From NCBI GenBank assembly GCA_910589415.1, contig OU342636.1, positions 5,624,437-5,688,436 of the forward strand: a stretch of 64,000 nt of DNA. Reading direction: 5' to 3'. Each line of letters opens with the position of its first letter. Positions within the stretch are counted from its first letter, which is position 1. This document shows, one piece after another, positions 11,658 to 21,500 of the stretch. The stretch comes from Malachius bipustulatus (Eukaryota; Arthropoda; Insecta; Coleoptera; Melyridae). A program made the position numbers and the translations under genes. The notes under the pieces were generated by a model. The model was not told where the DNA came from, ran no database searches, and saw only the letters and a program-made list of their open reading frames with translations.

Positions 11658-12257
11658 ATGGAGAAGAAATTAGATCATATTTTGCAGCGTCTAAATGAAG
11701 TAGAAATAAATCTCAAAAGTAATCTACAAGCAACGAATACCGAGATAATGCAAATAAAAGAAATTTGTTTAAATAACAAACAGACGTATAACGACCTGAA
11801 CATAATGGTGCATAGGCAACAATCCACAATAGATTTTCTGCAAAAGGAAGTAAACAGGAACAATCTCATAGTATTTGGGATTCCTGAAGACGAAGAAATT
11901 TTGAAATTTTTCATAGATACTGTGGGCCAGAAGCTGAATATCGAATGTACAGAATCTGGCGTAAGAGCCATTTATAGAATTGGACAGAAAGCAGATGACC
12001 GGCAAAGACCAGTAAAGGTATGTCTCCACGATTATCGCCTAAAAACTCACATCTTTAATAATAGACGCAAATTAAAGAATACGCACATATTTATTAATGA
12101 AGACTTGCCACTGAAATACAGAATTGAGAACAAAAAGAAACGGCTTCTACTTACCGGAAGAAACCGAAAACGTAACAAACCACAGTCATCAGAGGACTCT
12201 GAAGCAACCCCGGAAAAGATAGTTCAAGAAAAGAAGAAAGAAATGGGAGGAACATAG
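11658..12257 (+). CDS. LINE ORF1 (coiled coil plus RNA-binding fold)
   Basis: A complete 199-residue frame from ATG 11658. Residues 1-75 look like a coiled coil (heptad Leu/Ile, QRLNEVEINL). Residues 76-150 match the RRM-like domain of L1-type ORF1 proteins, with NNLIVFGIPE, YRIGQK and RPVKVCL. The C-terminus is basic (RNRKRNK). Such proteins coat LINE RNA and act as chaperones. It lies inverted relative to the LINE tail because of twin priming. It is intact but stranded without ORF2. Confidence 0.65.
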   Translation: MEKKLDHILQRLNEVEINLKSNLQATNTEIMQIKEICLNNKQTYNDLNIMVHRQQSTIDFLQKEVNRNNLIVFGIPEDEEILKFFIDTVGQKLNIECTESGVRAIYRIGQKADDRQRPVKVCLHDYRLKTHIFNNRRKLKNTHIFINEDLPLKYRIENKKKRLLLTGRNRKRNKPQSSEDSEATPEKIVQEKKKEMGGT

Positions 12258-12291
12258 TTCAAAGTAATTGCAGTCAAACTCCAAAAAACTG

Positions 12292-12402
12292 AATTTGAAA
12301 AACATTAGGGTAGTGTCGTGGGATTGCCAGGGTTTAACTAACTTTACATCGTCCTTGATAGACTTACAGGGTGCCTACAACTATGAAGATGACCTGATAC
12401 TG
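12292..12402 (+). pseudogene. LINE ORF2, first residues of endonuclease
   Basis: The frame reads NLKNIRVVSWDCQGL, the typical start of an AP-like endonuclease (Trp-Asn/Asp-Cys-x-Gly). It stops at the target duplication, where the second priming event took place. Only about 37 residues remain. Confidence 0.6.
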
Positions 12403-12494
12403 TGCTTTAGTAGTTTAATTATTATTAATAGGACTAATTGACTGACGACAAAGTAAATTCACAAAAGGCAACACTGCGTGTGACTCAGCTCACA

Positions 12495-13276
12495 ATTATC
12501 CCATTGACGTACAAAATTTTCAAACAATTGAGAAACCATCCATGCACGTTTATTACTTTCGTATTGTACAGGGAGATTCTTTATGTTCTTGAAACATCGT
12601 GGATTTTTTGATTTTCCGACTACAAGAAGTTTTCTCTTGTCTGAACCTGTCAAATTTACTGTCACCAAAACGGTCAGCCTGTCTTTTGAAAGTTTCCCCC
12701 TGAACATTTTTCCCCTTTAAACTTTAGAGTTTTATCTGGCATCACCTTATAAAATAAGCCGGTCTCATCAGCGTTAAAGATGTCTTCATCACAATAGTTC
12801 TTTTGAAGTTTTGGCCAGACATTTCTCAGCCAATCATTGCAAACTTTTGGATCAACTTTTGCAGCTTCGCCTGATATCTTGCCTGGCACAATGTTGTGGC
12901 GTTGACGAAAGCGTTTAATCCAACTTTCTGAACAATTGAAGTTGTCTTTTTTTAAAAGTCTTCCAAATTCATCAGCTTTTCCCTGTAATATAGGCCCGTT
13001 TATGGGAACACCTTGAGAACGCTTATTTTTAAACCATTCAAATAGACACTTGTCAATATCTTCATGCTGGGAGGATTTTAGTTTTTTCTTATTCAGTTTG
13101 TTCTCATTGAATGCTTCCTTTACATTGTTCCGGTTTTTCCAAATAGTGGAAATTGTGGAGTGAGACAGATGAAATTCCGTAGCCAGAGAGCTATTAGATT
13201 CTCCATTTTCCATTCTCGCAATTATGGCACCTTTTTCCTCAATAGTTAAAATTTTTCGCTTTTTTGATTCCGTCAT
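12495..13276 (-). pseudogene. Tigger/pogo transposase, N-terminal half
   Basis: From ATG 13276: a CENP-B N-terminal/Psq helix-turn-helix (residues 1-55, LTIEEKGAIIARMENGES), a second CENP-B-type DNA-binding domain (about 65-130, SWIKRFRQRHNI) and the first catalytic Asp in FNADETGLFY (about residue 168). A frameshift near 12700 interrupts it before the frame resumes to the copia junction at 12495. The C-terminal half is at 8363-9120. The family binds CAGT-type ends and moves by cut and paste to TA sites. Confidence 0.85.
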
Positions 13277-13734
13277 TTTTATCCTGAATAGTAATTAAAG
13301 AAAAAAATCAGTCCTAATGCTTACAGGAAACTAAATGTTTTTTACTTTATTTTCAAGGATTATCACTGAATAAAATACGTAGATCAATTCACTAACGAAA
13401 ACTAAAATTCAACCAACACTCACATTCACCTTCTGCGTATCTCTGCGTATATTCATTTACTGGCAAATTTCAAGACCACACAAGTTCGCCTTTCTTGGAA
13501 TACATAAAAAATAAATTGCTTTTTTGTAAGCCAAGCTACCCTTATTTTTCCATCGACCGTCGTTACACATAGACTATAAGATACAAACATGAAGCTTTTG
13601 TAGTCGTTAAATGCGACTTCGTCAGACCTATAGCAAACCAACCAAAGGTTTAAAAACTCGTCGCTAAATACGGTCGGTCGTTCTAAACTACGTCGCTATA
13701 AGCAACTTTCACTGTATTAGTAATTAAAAATGTT

Positions 13735-13990
13735 TGTTGTGACAGTAACAAAATAATTAGAATTAGGCATATCATGGCCGCTCACATTACTAATTTTGAA
13801 AATGTTTAAGTTATTCTGTAATCATAAAGAAACTGTTAATTATTGAGTATTTGGCATCAGCATGCTCCGAAAATAATTCTCTTTCGATAGACACCATTAC
13901 CATTCTTGTAGATAAAAGTGGTGAGAAATAAACTGCAAATATGTGATTTCCCATGCTATTCGCCTATGTTCTGCTTTGAAACTTGTCACA
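13735..13990 (-). repeat. Right arm of the element enclosing the Tigger
   Basis: This is the inverse of the arm at 5688-6930 once that arm's two insertions are removed. It also serves as the uninterrupted (empty-site) version showing where the mariner and the hairpin MITE inserted. Confidence 0.55.
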
Positions 13991-14128
13991 ACTTATCTTG
14001 GTTGCTTTTCAGGATATTCCGTGGAAATTTTGCACAAATTTCTTTGCCATGACGACACATTTTGTTCATAGAGCATTGAAGTGCGAGCGGAACGGGGGTT
14101 GTAGAACGCGTTGAATTTTTCCCGCATA

Positions 14129-14970
14129 CAGTGTGTGTCACAGACATGGTACACCCCCTTGTACACCCCCTTTTTTTTTCTTTATTTTTTTAGATAATTT
14201 TTTGAAATTTGGTACGTCGCATATTCTCGATAGAGCGCACTTTTTAGCAGAAAATTGAATTTTTCCCACATCCGGTTTTTCCGGTACCAACTTTTTATTT
14301 TTAAATGGGACACCCTATATATTATTATATTTTTTGATTCTATACATTTAAACGAATCCAACAATACCACATAAGTACCATTTTAAATGTTAAATTTGTT
14401 TTTATTGAATTTTTTATTTCTCAATTATAGTGTGCCATGATTATTTCGTTTTACTCCAATCGGATCATCTAATGCTAGAAAAATCGAATTTTTGTTCAAA
14501 GTACTAAATTAGGTGATTTATGGATAAATTATGCGCACCGGAATGATTTTTGGAGCTGGATTCATTTTTTTCAAATGGACCATACTGGTACCGAGGTACC
14601 ATCTACTAATACTCTTAATAAGGGACATTTTGGTGTAGCCATTTTGCATCTGTGACGAACACAACTGAAGTCATGGCACACTATAATTGAGAAATAAAAA
14701 ATTAAATAAAATCAAATTTGACATTTAAAATGGTACTTATGTGGTATTGTTGGATTCGTACAAATGTATAGAATCCAAAAATTCAATAATATATAGGTGT
14801 CCCATTTAAAAGTAAAAAGTTGGTAAGATTTCCAGAAAAACCGGATGTGGAAAAAAAATCAATTTTCTGCTAAAAAGTGCGCTCTATCGAGAATAATTAT
14901 GCGAAGTACCAAATTTCAAAAAATTATCTCCAAAAAAAAAGGGGGTGTACCATGCCTGTGACACACACTG
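14129..14970. mobile_element. Palindromic MITE (CAGTGTGTGTCACAG ends)
   Basis: Ends CAGTGTGTGTCACAGACATG and CATGCCTGTGACACACACTG are flanked by TA (14127-14128, 14971-14972). The whole 842 bp folds as an inverted repeat, with shared blocks such as GGGGGTGTACCATG and AGTGTGCCATGA. It belongs to the TA-targeting Tc1/mariner-type group. No coding sequence is seen. Confidence 0.75.
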
Positions 14971-15062
14971 TATGTCTCTGGTTCGAAGGTATAGTTTTTT
15001 AAATCGAGCATTCATTTAAATTGTTTTTTCCGACTTTTTTTCATTCTTGTAAAATTTTTATA

Positions 15063-15349
15063 TAGGGCTTGGTTCAAGAGATATTGCAGCTTATTTGACT
15101 GTTTCATTTTCATTGATAAACTCACTGTTTTTTAGGTTAGGCCTAGAAGTTTGCAAAATAAAAAAATCCTTTGAAAATTGCAAGTTTGAGTGAGTAAGAA
15201 GGAAATAAAATGTATATTTAACCAAAAAACTTACCAAAATTACAGTTGATTATTATTATTTTAAAATTTTTTCTTTGATCTAATGGTTCATTGAATTTAT
15301 CAATGAAACATGGACAAATAAGTTGCAACATCTCATAAACCAAGCCCTG
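15063..15349. mobile_element. Small palindromic MITE
   Basis: The element runs from TAGGGCTTGGTTCAAGAGAT to the inverse, ATCTCATAAACCAAGCCCTG, flanked by TA. Its immediate flanks (ATTCTTGTAAAATTTTTA and TCAAAATTTTACAAGAGTG) are also inverse to each other, so it probably sits at the centre of another small palindrome. Confidence 0.6.
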
Positions 15350-15381
15350 TATCAAAATTTTACAAGAGTGAAAAAATAATA

Positions 15382-18257
15382 GAAATATCCTGAAATTATG
15401 CGCAAAGAATTAAGGGGGTGATTCTACTTGATAGAATATTGCCAAAAGCATCTATAATTTTTTTTCGAAAACTCACAAATAAGAAAGTTATGAGTCTTCA
15501 AAGTTGATTTTTTTAAATCAAAATTTTTTTATAAATTTTTTTTATATAGTACGGATTTTTTAAAAATTTTACACACTTGCCACTGATGTTGCTTTGCATC
15601 CTTGGTCCAAATTAAACTTGAATCCCACAAAATCAAGAAGCCTAACTGCCCTAGACCTCCAAAAAAGGCCTATAACTTTTTTCGTAATAATCTTTTCTGA
15701 GTTTTGAAGGTGCACAATTGAAGAACATGCAGAAATATTCGGAAAAGGTCCTCTTTGTCTATCACGATAAAATGACCTGTTTCCGAGTAAAACTGTTTTA
15801 AATATTTGCGTGCACTAAAATTGATTACCTTAAATTATGATCATTCTGCAACAATGCCAAAGCATGCTTTGGAAACAGCTGAAGGGTTGCCTAGGAAACG
15901 AGACGTTTGCTTTGGATTTAATTTTGACAGCAATTTTTATTTTTTTTTTTTATTAAAATTATTTTATTATTTTATTAAAAAAAAAAAATTATTAAAAAAT
16001 TTTTTCATTAAAAAAATAGTATATTGTGAAACAAGTGCGGAAAAGAGAAAATTTCTCACGAGTGTGAAACAATTGTGACTCGAGACGAAGTCGAGATTAA
16101 TTAATTAAGACAGATTAATTATTTAACAAATTTAACACATAAATTATTTTTTCTGACAATGCTCTGCTTTTATGACCTTTTCTCCAATTTATGAAATGTT
16201 TATAAGCAGATTCGTATTTTTCTCTCGAAACTATAGGTAGCAAATTCAAAGAACACAAACCTGCTTGTTTTCTGACTTCAGCAGGTGGTGTATTTTCTGC
16301 TTCAGATTCAGAGGAATTACAATCCATTATAATGATAGGTACCTAACTAAAGTTTATTTTTTCAGACTACCTACCTACCTAGGTAGGTTATTTTCAATTC
16401 TACCAATGACTTTTTAATATTACTATTATACATACCGTGTGTCCCCGGATCGACTTTAAAAGAGGAAAAACTTTTTTGTTTTTGATTTCTCAGAAAATTT
16501 CACTCTTGATGATCTGGCCTGCTTGATTTCAAATCCCCAAAACAAAAGTCACTTTTTAGGTAACTCGAACGGTTCTTGAGATAATATAATTTTTCTTCAA
16601 TAATTGCACTTAAATTTTTTTTCGTAATTTTTAGACGTAAGCTTGGTATGATGATATCATTGAAAAACAACACTGACAGCAGTTGTCAAATCTAACAAAT
16701 CAATTGAACTGCAAATTAATCTACTGTATGCTATAATGTTGACTTTACAACAAAGAATTTATCTAATTCAATGTTACGTAACTGGGAAAGCTCGCATTGA
16801 AATCTGTGCAGAAAAAGGACGAGCATTATTCGAATAGAAAATTAATAGTTGTCCTTTTTGAGAATTTCATTTCATGTTACGATTATTTGAATTTCTTCAG
16901 AAAAAAATAAATTACATATGAAAAAAATTCCAATTATTAAAGAAAAATTATATTATCTCAAGAACCGCTCGAGTTACCTAAAAAGTAACTTTTGTTTTGG
17001 GGATTTGAAATCAAGCAGGCCAGATCATGAAGAGTGAAATTTCCTGAGAAATCAAAAACAAAAAAGTTTTTCCTCTTTTAAAGTCGATCCGGGGACACAC
17101 GGTATACTGTAAAATCATTGAATTCTACCGACAATATTGTTATTATTTATTATTAGACTCCGTATAAACTAAAAATAAGTGACGTGAACGTGGAGACGTG
17201 GTAGATAATAACAATGATTTAAGAGAGGTTAGTATATCATTGATATGCAACTTCTACACAACGCAGGCGCTGTGCGTCGTCGATGGAAGTTAGTAGAGGT
17301 GTGCGAGTTATTTTCACGATCACGTTCGTGAATTTGATTGGAACGCTACTAATGTTGTTATTAGCGATCAACTCGTAAATTTTAATAATTACTGCCACAA
17401 GAGAATAATGAGTATATTTTATAGTCTTGTCGGGTTCTATCTTATGCCATTTGTGTTTATTTTATTACCTTGAAGCTTTAAATGAATAGTTATTCCATTA
17501 ACAATAAGTAACAGTTGAGTTCTCAGTTACCGCCCATCACTATTGTTTACATTAATAAAACAGTACGGAAACGATTTTTGGCTATGCGTTATGTCACTTT
17601 GTCGCACAGTTTTGGATACGTGAGAAATCTGCTAGTTTGCGCACAAAAAACGATGCGCAAAGTAGTGTTTTGTATAGTGGTCGTAGGAAAAATCATTTCC
17701 AAGTCTATTTATATACGAATTTCTCTGTTTTGTACATAACTGGGCAACCCTGCAGCTGTTTCCAAAGCATGCTTTGGTATTGTTGCAGAATGATCATAGT
17801 TTAAGGTGATCAATTTTAGTGCAAGCAAATTTTTAAAACAGTTTTACTCGGAAACAGGTCATTTTATCGTGATAGACAAAGAGGACCTTTTCCGAATATT
17901 TCTTCATGTTCTTCAATTGTGCGTCTTCAAAACTCAGAAAAAATTTTTACGAAAAAAGTTATAGGCCTTTTTTGAAGGTCAAGGGCAGTTAAGGCCTTTC
18001 GATTTCAAGGGATTCAAGTCTAATTTGGACCAAGGATGCAAAGCAACATTAGTGGTAAGTGTGTCAAATTTTAAGAAAATCCGTACACTAGAAAAAAAGT
18101 TATAAAAAAATATTGATTTAAAAAAATCAAATTTGAAGGCTCATAACTTTCTTATTTGTGAGTTTTCGAAAAAAAATTATGGATACTTTTGGCAATATTT
18201 CATCAAGTAGAATCACCCCCTTAATTTTTTGCGCATAATTTCCGGACACCCTGTATA
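15382..18257. mobile_element. Large palindromic element next to the PC4 promoter
   Basis: The right end is ATTTCCGGACACCCTG|TA at 18240-18259. The left end near 15382 is its decayed inverse. Long arms share TTAAGGGGGTGATTCTACTTG, ACTCACAAATAAGAAAGTTATGAG and CCAAAGCATGCTTTGG. A second MITE (16435-17102) sits inside. No transposase is seen. The region 17105-17740 inside has no clear inverse partner. Confidence 0.6.
16435..17102. mobile_element. Palindromic MITE (CCGTGTGTCCCCGG ends)
   Basis: Ends CCGTGTGTCCCCGGATCGAC and its exact inverse are flanked by TA (16433-16434, 17103-17104). The arms match over more than 150 bp, including AATCAAGCAGGCCAGATCAT. A similar end, CAGTGTGTCCCCGGATGGAC, occurs at 52441. 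A central part (16640-16860) is non-palindromic. Confidence 0.75.
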
Positions 18258-18567
18258 ATAAAGGTGGCCCAATACGGGACATCTGAAACGGGAGGGAATT
18301 TGTGTTAATGCATTTCCCAGTCACAATTACATCCCGCCCTCAGATCATTCCTGCTGTCCTGGTTGGTCTGTGAACACCTTAAAACAACCGAAACAGTGTA
18401 ATTATGGCCTCAGAATGTCGGCCGGCCGTGCATAAAAATATCTCTATTTTAATCCCCTCATTAATTAAATAGCTTGGAATTTAATCTTGATTTAGAGAAT
18501 ATCGGATAACAAAATAATACCTGAATTGACAATTCTGTCTAGATACCTACCAAAATCTACTTGAGTC
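18258..18567 (+). promoter_or_regulatory. PC4 upstream region and 5' leader
   Basis: The 310 bp between a palindromic element and the PC4 start codon must hold the promoter or leader unless an upstream exon exists. TATAATAAAGG (18254-18264) overlaps the MITE end, and CATAAAAATA lies at 18430-18439 after a GC-rich GGCCGGCCG. Either could be a TATA box. The start site cannot be fixed from sequence. Confidence 0.35.
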
Positions 18568-21500
18568 ATGCCGAAGAATAAGCCGGAACAAGATTCATCT
18601 GATTCAGCCTCATCCTCTGAAGAAGTAAGAATATATTATAAGACTTATTGAGTTCTCTTGTCCAATACTCATATGGTTTCTTTTATGTAGGAGAAGAAAC
18701 CAGTCAAGAACAGGAATACTTCTAAGCGCAAACCAGCTTCCAGCGAGTCAGACTCTTCAAATTCCGACTCTGAACAGGTGAGCTATAATTTTTTATGCTG
18801 ATAATTCCCATCGATTATACTCCAGACCATGATCACGATTCTTAAGAAAATCACAACTCACAGTAAAGTGAAATATGTACTTGACTCTGAAACGCTATTA
18901 TTTTGATATAAGAAAATAGTAAAAAGAAATATGGATATTCTTTATCCAAGGTGTTCTATAAGCCTTATAATAAACTTTGACAGATGATAGGTCACTTGAT
19001 TTAATAGTTATTAATGTACCAAGGGCATTACTTTGATGATAATATAACCTGAGGTCGACTGATCCTGCCCGAGGGCCTTTGGCTCGGGGGATGTCGACTG
19101 ATGGGTTATTGTTAATTTTGCTTGAAAGAGGTAAAGTAAAATAATACACACACGTCTGTGAGTATACAGCAAAGACTGAAGCTTTATTGTTTAATAAAAA
19201 GAGCTACATCATGTACATGTATGTTCACACCACCAGGTGGCTGAGTTCGATACCAACATAACATTACTAAGATAAAATACGCAGTTGCATAGTATTTTGA
19301 TTTCCATTTTAAGTATTTTAACACCTCCACTAGGGGTACAATAAGCGCAAGCTTCAGTACAAGGGCTTTGAACCTACCCTAGAATAATAATAATAATAAT
19401 AACACCTCCACTAGATCGAAATGACTGTAATCCCCAACATACCTAAAAAACTTGAAATGTTTAACAAAACTTAGGTTCTCTGTCAGAATGTCAGCAGGCA
19501 TACTAACCAGTCTCTAAATATCAAACATCAACAATTTTATTTGCAATCGCTTCTCTAATAAACTGATGACGCACATCTATAATATGTCTCGATATTTTGT
19601 GAAACGTTGGATTAATTGACCATTTCTGAGCACTCTGATTATCGTTATTCGAAAAAACAAAAAAAAAAAATCATTTACATTAATGATATGATATAGTCCA
19701 ATAAAGTCTAAAAAGTCATACGTATCGATTAAGAATACACATCCTTTTGATAGTTCGATTTATTTTGTGTCATACGTGGTTTTTATAGTAACCGCCAGTT
19801 TGTCTAAACACTCCATCCCGCATAAATAAGTATACGTCAACATTGGTTTTGAATGAGAATTAAATGCACAACACAGAGGATAGAATGTCATTACGTGAAT
19901 AAATTTTATATAGTTGTCAGTGGCTCTCAAACTGACGTAAGCGGTTCAATTCATTGTTTGAATGATTCCTTCAATAATTTACGCTCCTTTACAACTTGAC
20001 AATTAACTGTTTGACATTTTCTGGTGAAATTAAAAATATTAATTCGGACGGTTAGTGTGACTCACATCTGACTTTTTAAAGTTAATCCTACTATAGTAAC
20101 AGTTTTTTCTTTAAATCTAATGTAAACGCAACAAGGCTCCAATTCTGATCTCTTATAATTTAAATTAATCAATTACTCACCACCATTACAATAACAACAC
20201 TTTTAAAACCATATTATTATACAATAATATAATAAAATAAAAGAAACAAAAACATAATAACCAAAACACATAAAAAATGTCAGAATCAAAGTAAATTTAT
20301 TTTTTCAAAAATTAAAATTTAAAATTTTATAAAGGCCATTTTTACGACCAATTTTATTGCATTGAGTATAGTTTTTTAAAGTATTTTTAAGTCTTTTACA
20401 TGTTTATACATTTTTATGAGTGAACAAGGGACCAATCGGCTTTCTTTCTATTTCTTTTTTATATTTTTATAAAAATCATTTAAAAAGGTAGTTTAACCAA
20501 GAACCTGAACCCCAATGAATCAGAATACAAAAATCAACATGAAGGAAGTGTTGTGTTCGTAATATTAACAAATGTAGGTACAATTAACTTTTTATTTCCA
20601 CCCAAAAAATAATACATTAATCTGCAACAGTTAGATGATACGAGAGAATGAATAATTGTAAAAAGAGACATACATTAATAATTATTATAAAATTGTTTTT
20701 TTTTAAAGGAGGGTAAATCCATTATGGATACCCATGCTTTGGGTTATGTGGGAGTACCACCCACTAAAACCCCCTCCTTTCGAGGGCCGTCTGATTCTTA
20801 GTCACCGGAAGCACCTCAGCCTCATGGGCTTATTGTGCACCCCCTTTACTTCTTGACACCCATTCCATCAATCTGGTTCTCTGAACTAACTTGTACAGTC
20901 CCATCACTGAATGAGTGTCATATTCTTCCGGACGCATTTTTGGTTGTCCGTATATTTCCTGTCTTCTGCAGTCCAGAGCCTCGCATTCACACAGTACATG
21001 TTTGGCTGTCTCCTAGGCCTTATTGCATTCTCGGCAACTTAGGTCTCCATTGAACAGTCATATTTTATTCAAGTGTTCTTTTAGGGCAATATGTCTCGTC
21101 AGTAATCCCAATGTAATGCGTAACTGATTCCTGCTAAGTGATAGTAATTCTTCAGTTGTCTTTTTTATGGGTCCCTTGATAAAGGCTTTCTCATGTTGGT
21201 GTTTGGTCCTTTTATCCCAATATATTTTGTATTTTTCTTTGACCCATATATTAACCTGACCCTGTGCTGTACTTTTTGGTGCTCCCAGGGCAGGTCCTGG
21301 GCCAATGTATTTAGCCGAGGATCCTCTTCTTGCTAGCTCGTCGGCTTTTTCATTGCCTGTGATTCCTCTATATCCTGGCACCCACATCAAGGTTACCTTG
21401 TTGCGTTCACGGCATTCCCACAGTAGTCTAGACATTATCTTGGGGCTTTCTATAGCCCTTAGGACAGCCTGACTATCTGTTAGTATATTGATCCGTCTAT

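Larger units (their letters stand above)
11102..12402 (-). mobile_element. LINE insertion with twin-priming inversion
   Basis: The insertion is flanked by the 13-bp duplication TGCTTTAGTAGTT (11089-11101, 12403-12415). Its left end is a 3' tail on the minus strand (TTCTA pentamer repeat after AATAAA). Its right part, from about 11470, is inverted: 5' leader, complete ORF1 and the first codons of ORF2 on the plus strand. A 3' tail joined to an inverted 5' segment, with the middle lost, is the hallmark of twin priming. ORF1 type and simple-repeat tail suggest the CR1/Jockey group, not proven. Confidence 0.75.
9121..12494 (-). mobile_element. Copia-type LTR retrotransposon, internally deleted
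   Basis: Minus-strand element flanked by an exact 5-bp duplication, ATTAT on the plus strand (9116-9120, 12495-12499), inserted in the Tigger transposase. It has a 5' LTR (11038-12494), a primer site GGTTATGGGTCCAG like the copia half-tRNA-iMet site, gag, protease and the integrase core. Reverse transcriptase, RNase H and nearly all of the 3' LTR are missing: the integrase frame runs straight into the last 18 bases of the LTR. Confidence 0.85.
11038..12494 (-). repeat. Copia 5' LTR interrupted by a LINE
   Basis: The LTR starts (minus strand) TGTGAGCTGAGTCACACG and ends with its exact inverse, so its termini are about 23-bp inverted repeats, far longer than the usual TG...CA. Removing the LINE (11102-12402) and one 13-bp duplication leaves an LTR of about 143 bp, short for copia. 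The primer binding site follows at 11024-11037. Confidence 0.75.
7338..13714 (-). mobile_element. Tigger/pogo DNA transposon carrying nested insertions
   Basis: The left end is CAGTAAAAGTCGTTTATAAC and the right end is the inverse of CAGTGAAAGTTGCTTATAGC, flanked by TA (7336-7337, 13715-13716). CAGT ends, TA duplication and a CENP-B-type transposase define the pogo/Tigger group. The transposase reads on the minus strand and is split by a copia element (9121-12494). A Harbinger MITE (7488-8129) sits in its 3' part. Without the insertions it would be about 2.4 kb. Confidence 0.85.
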
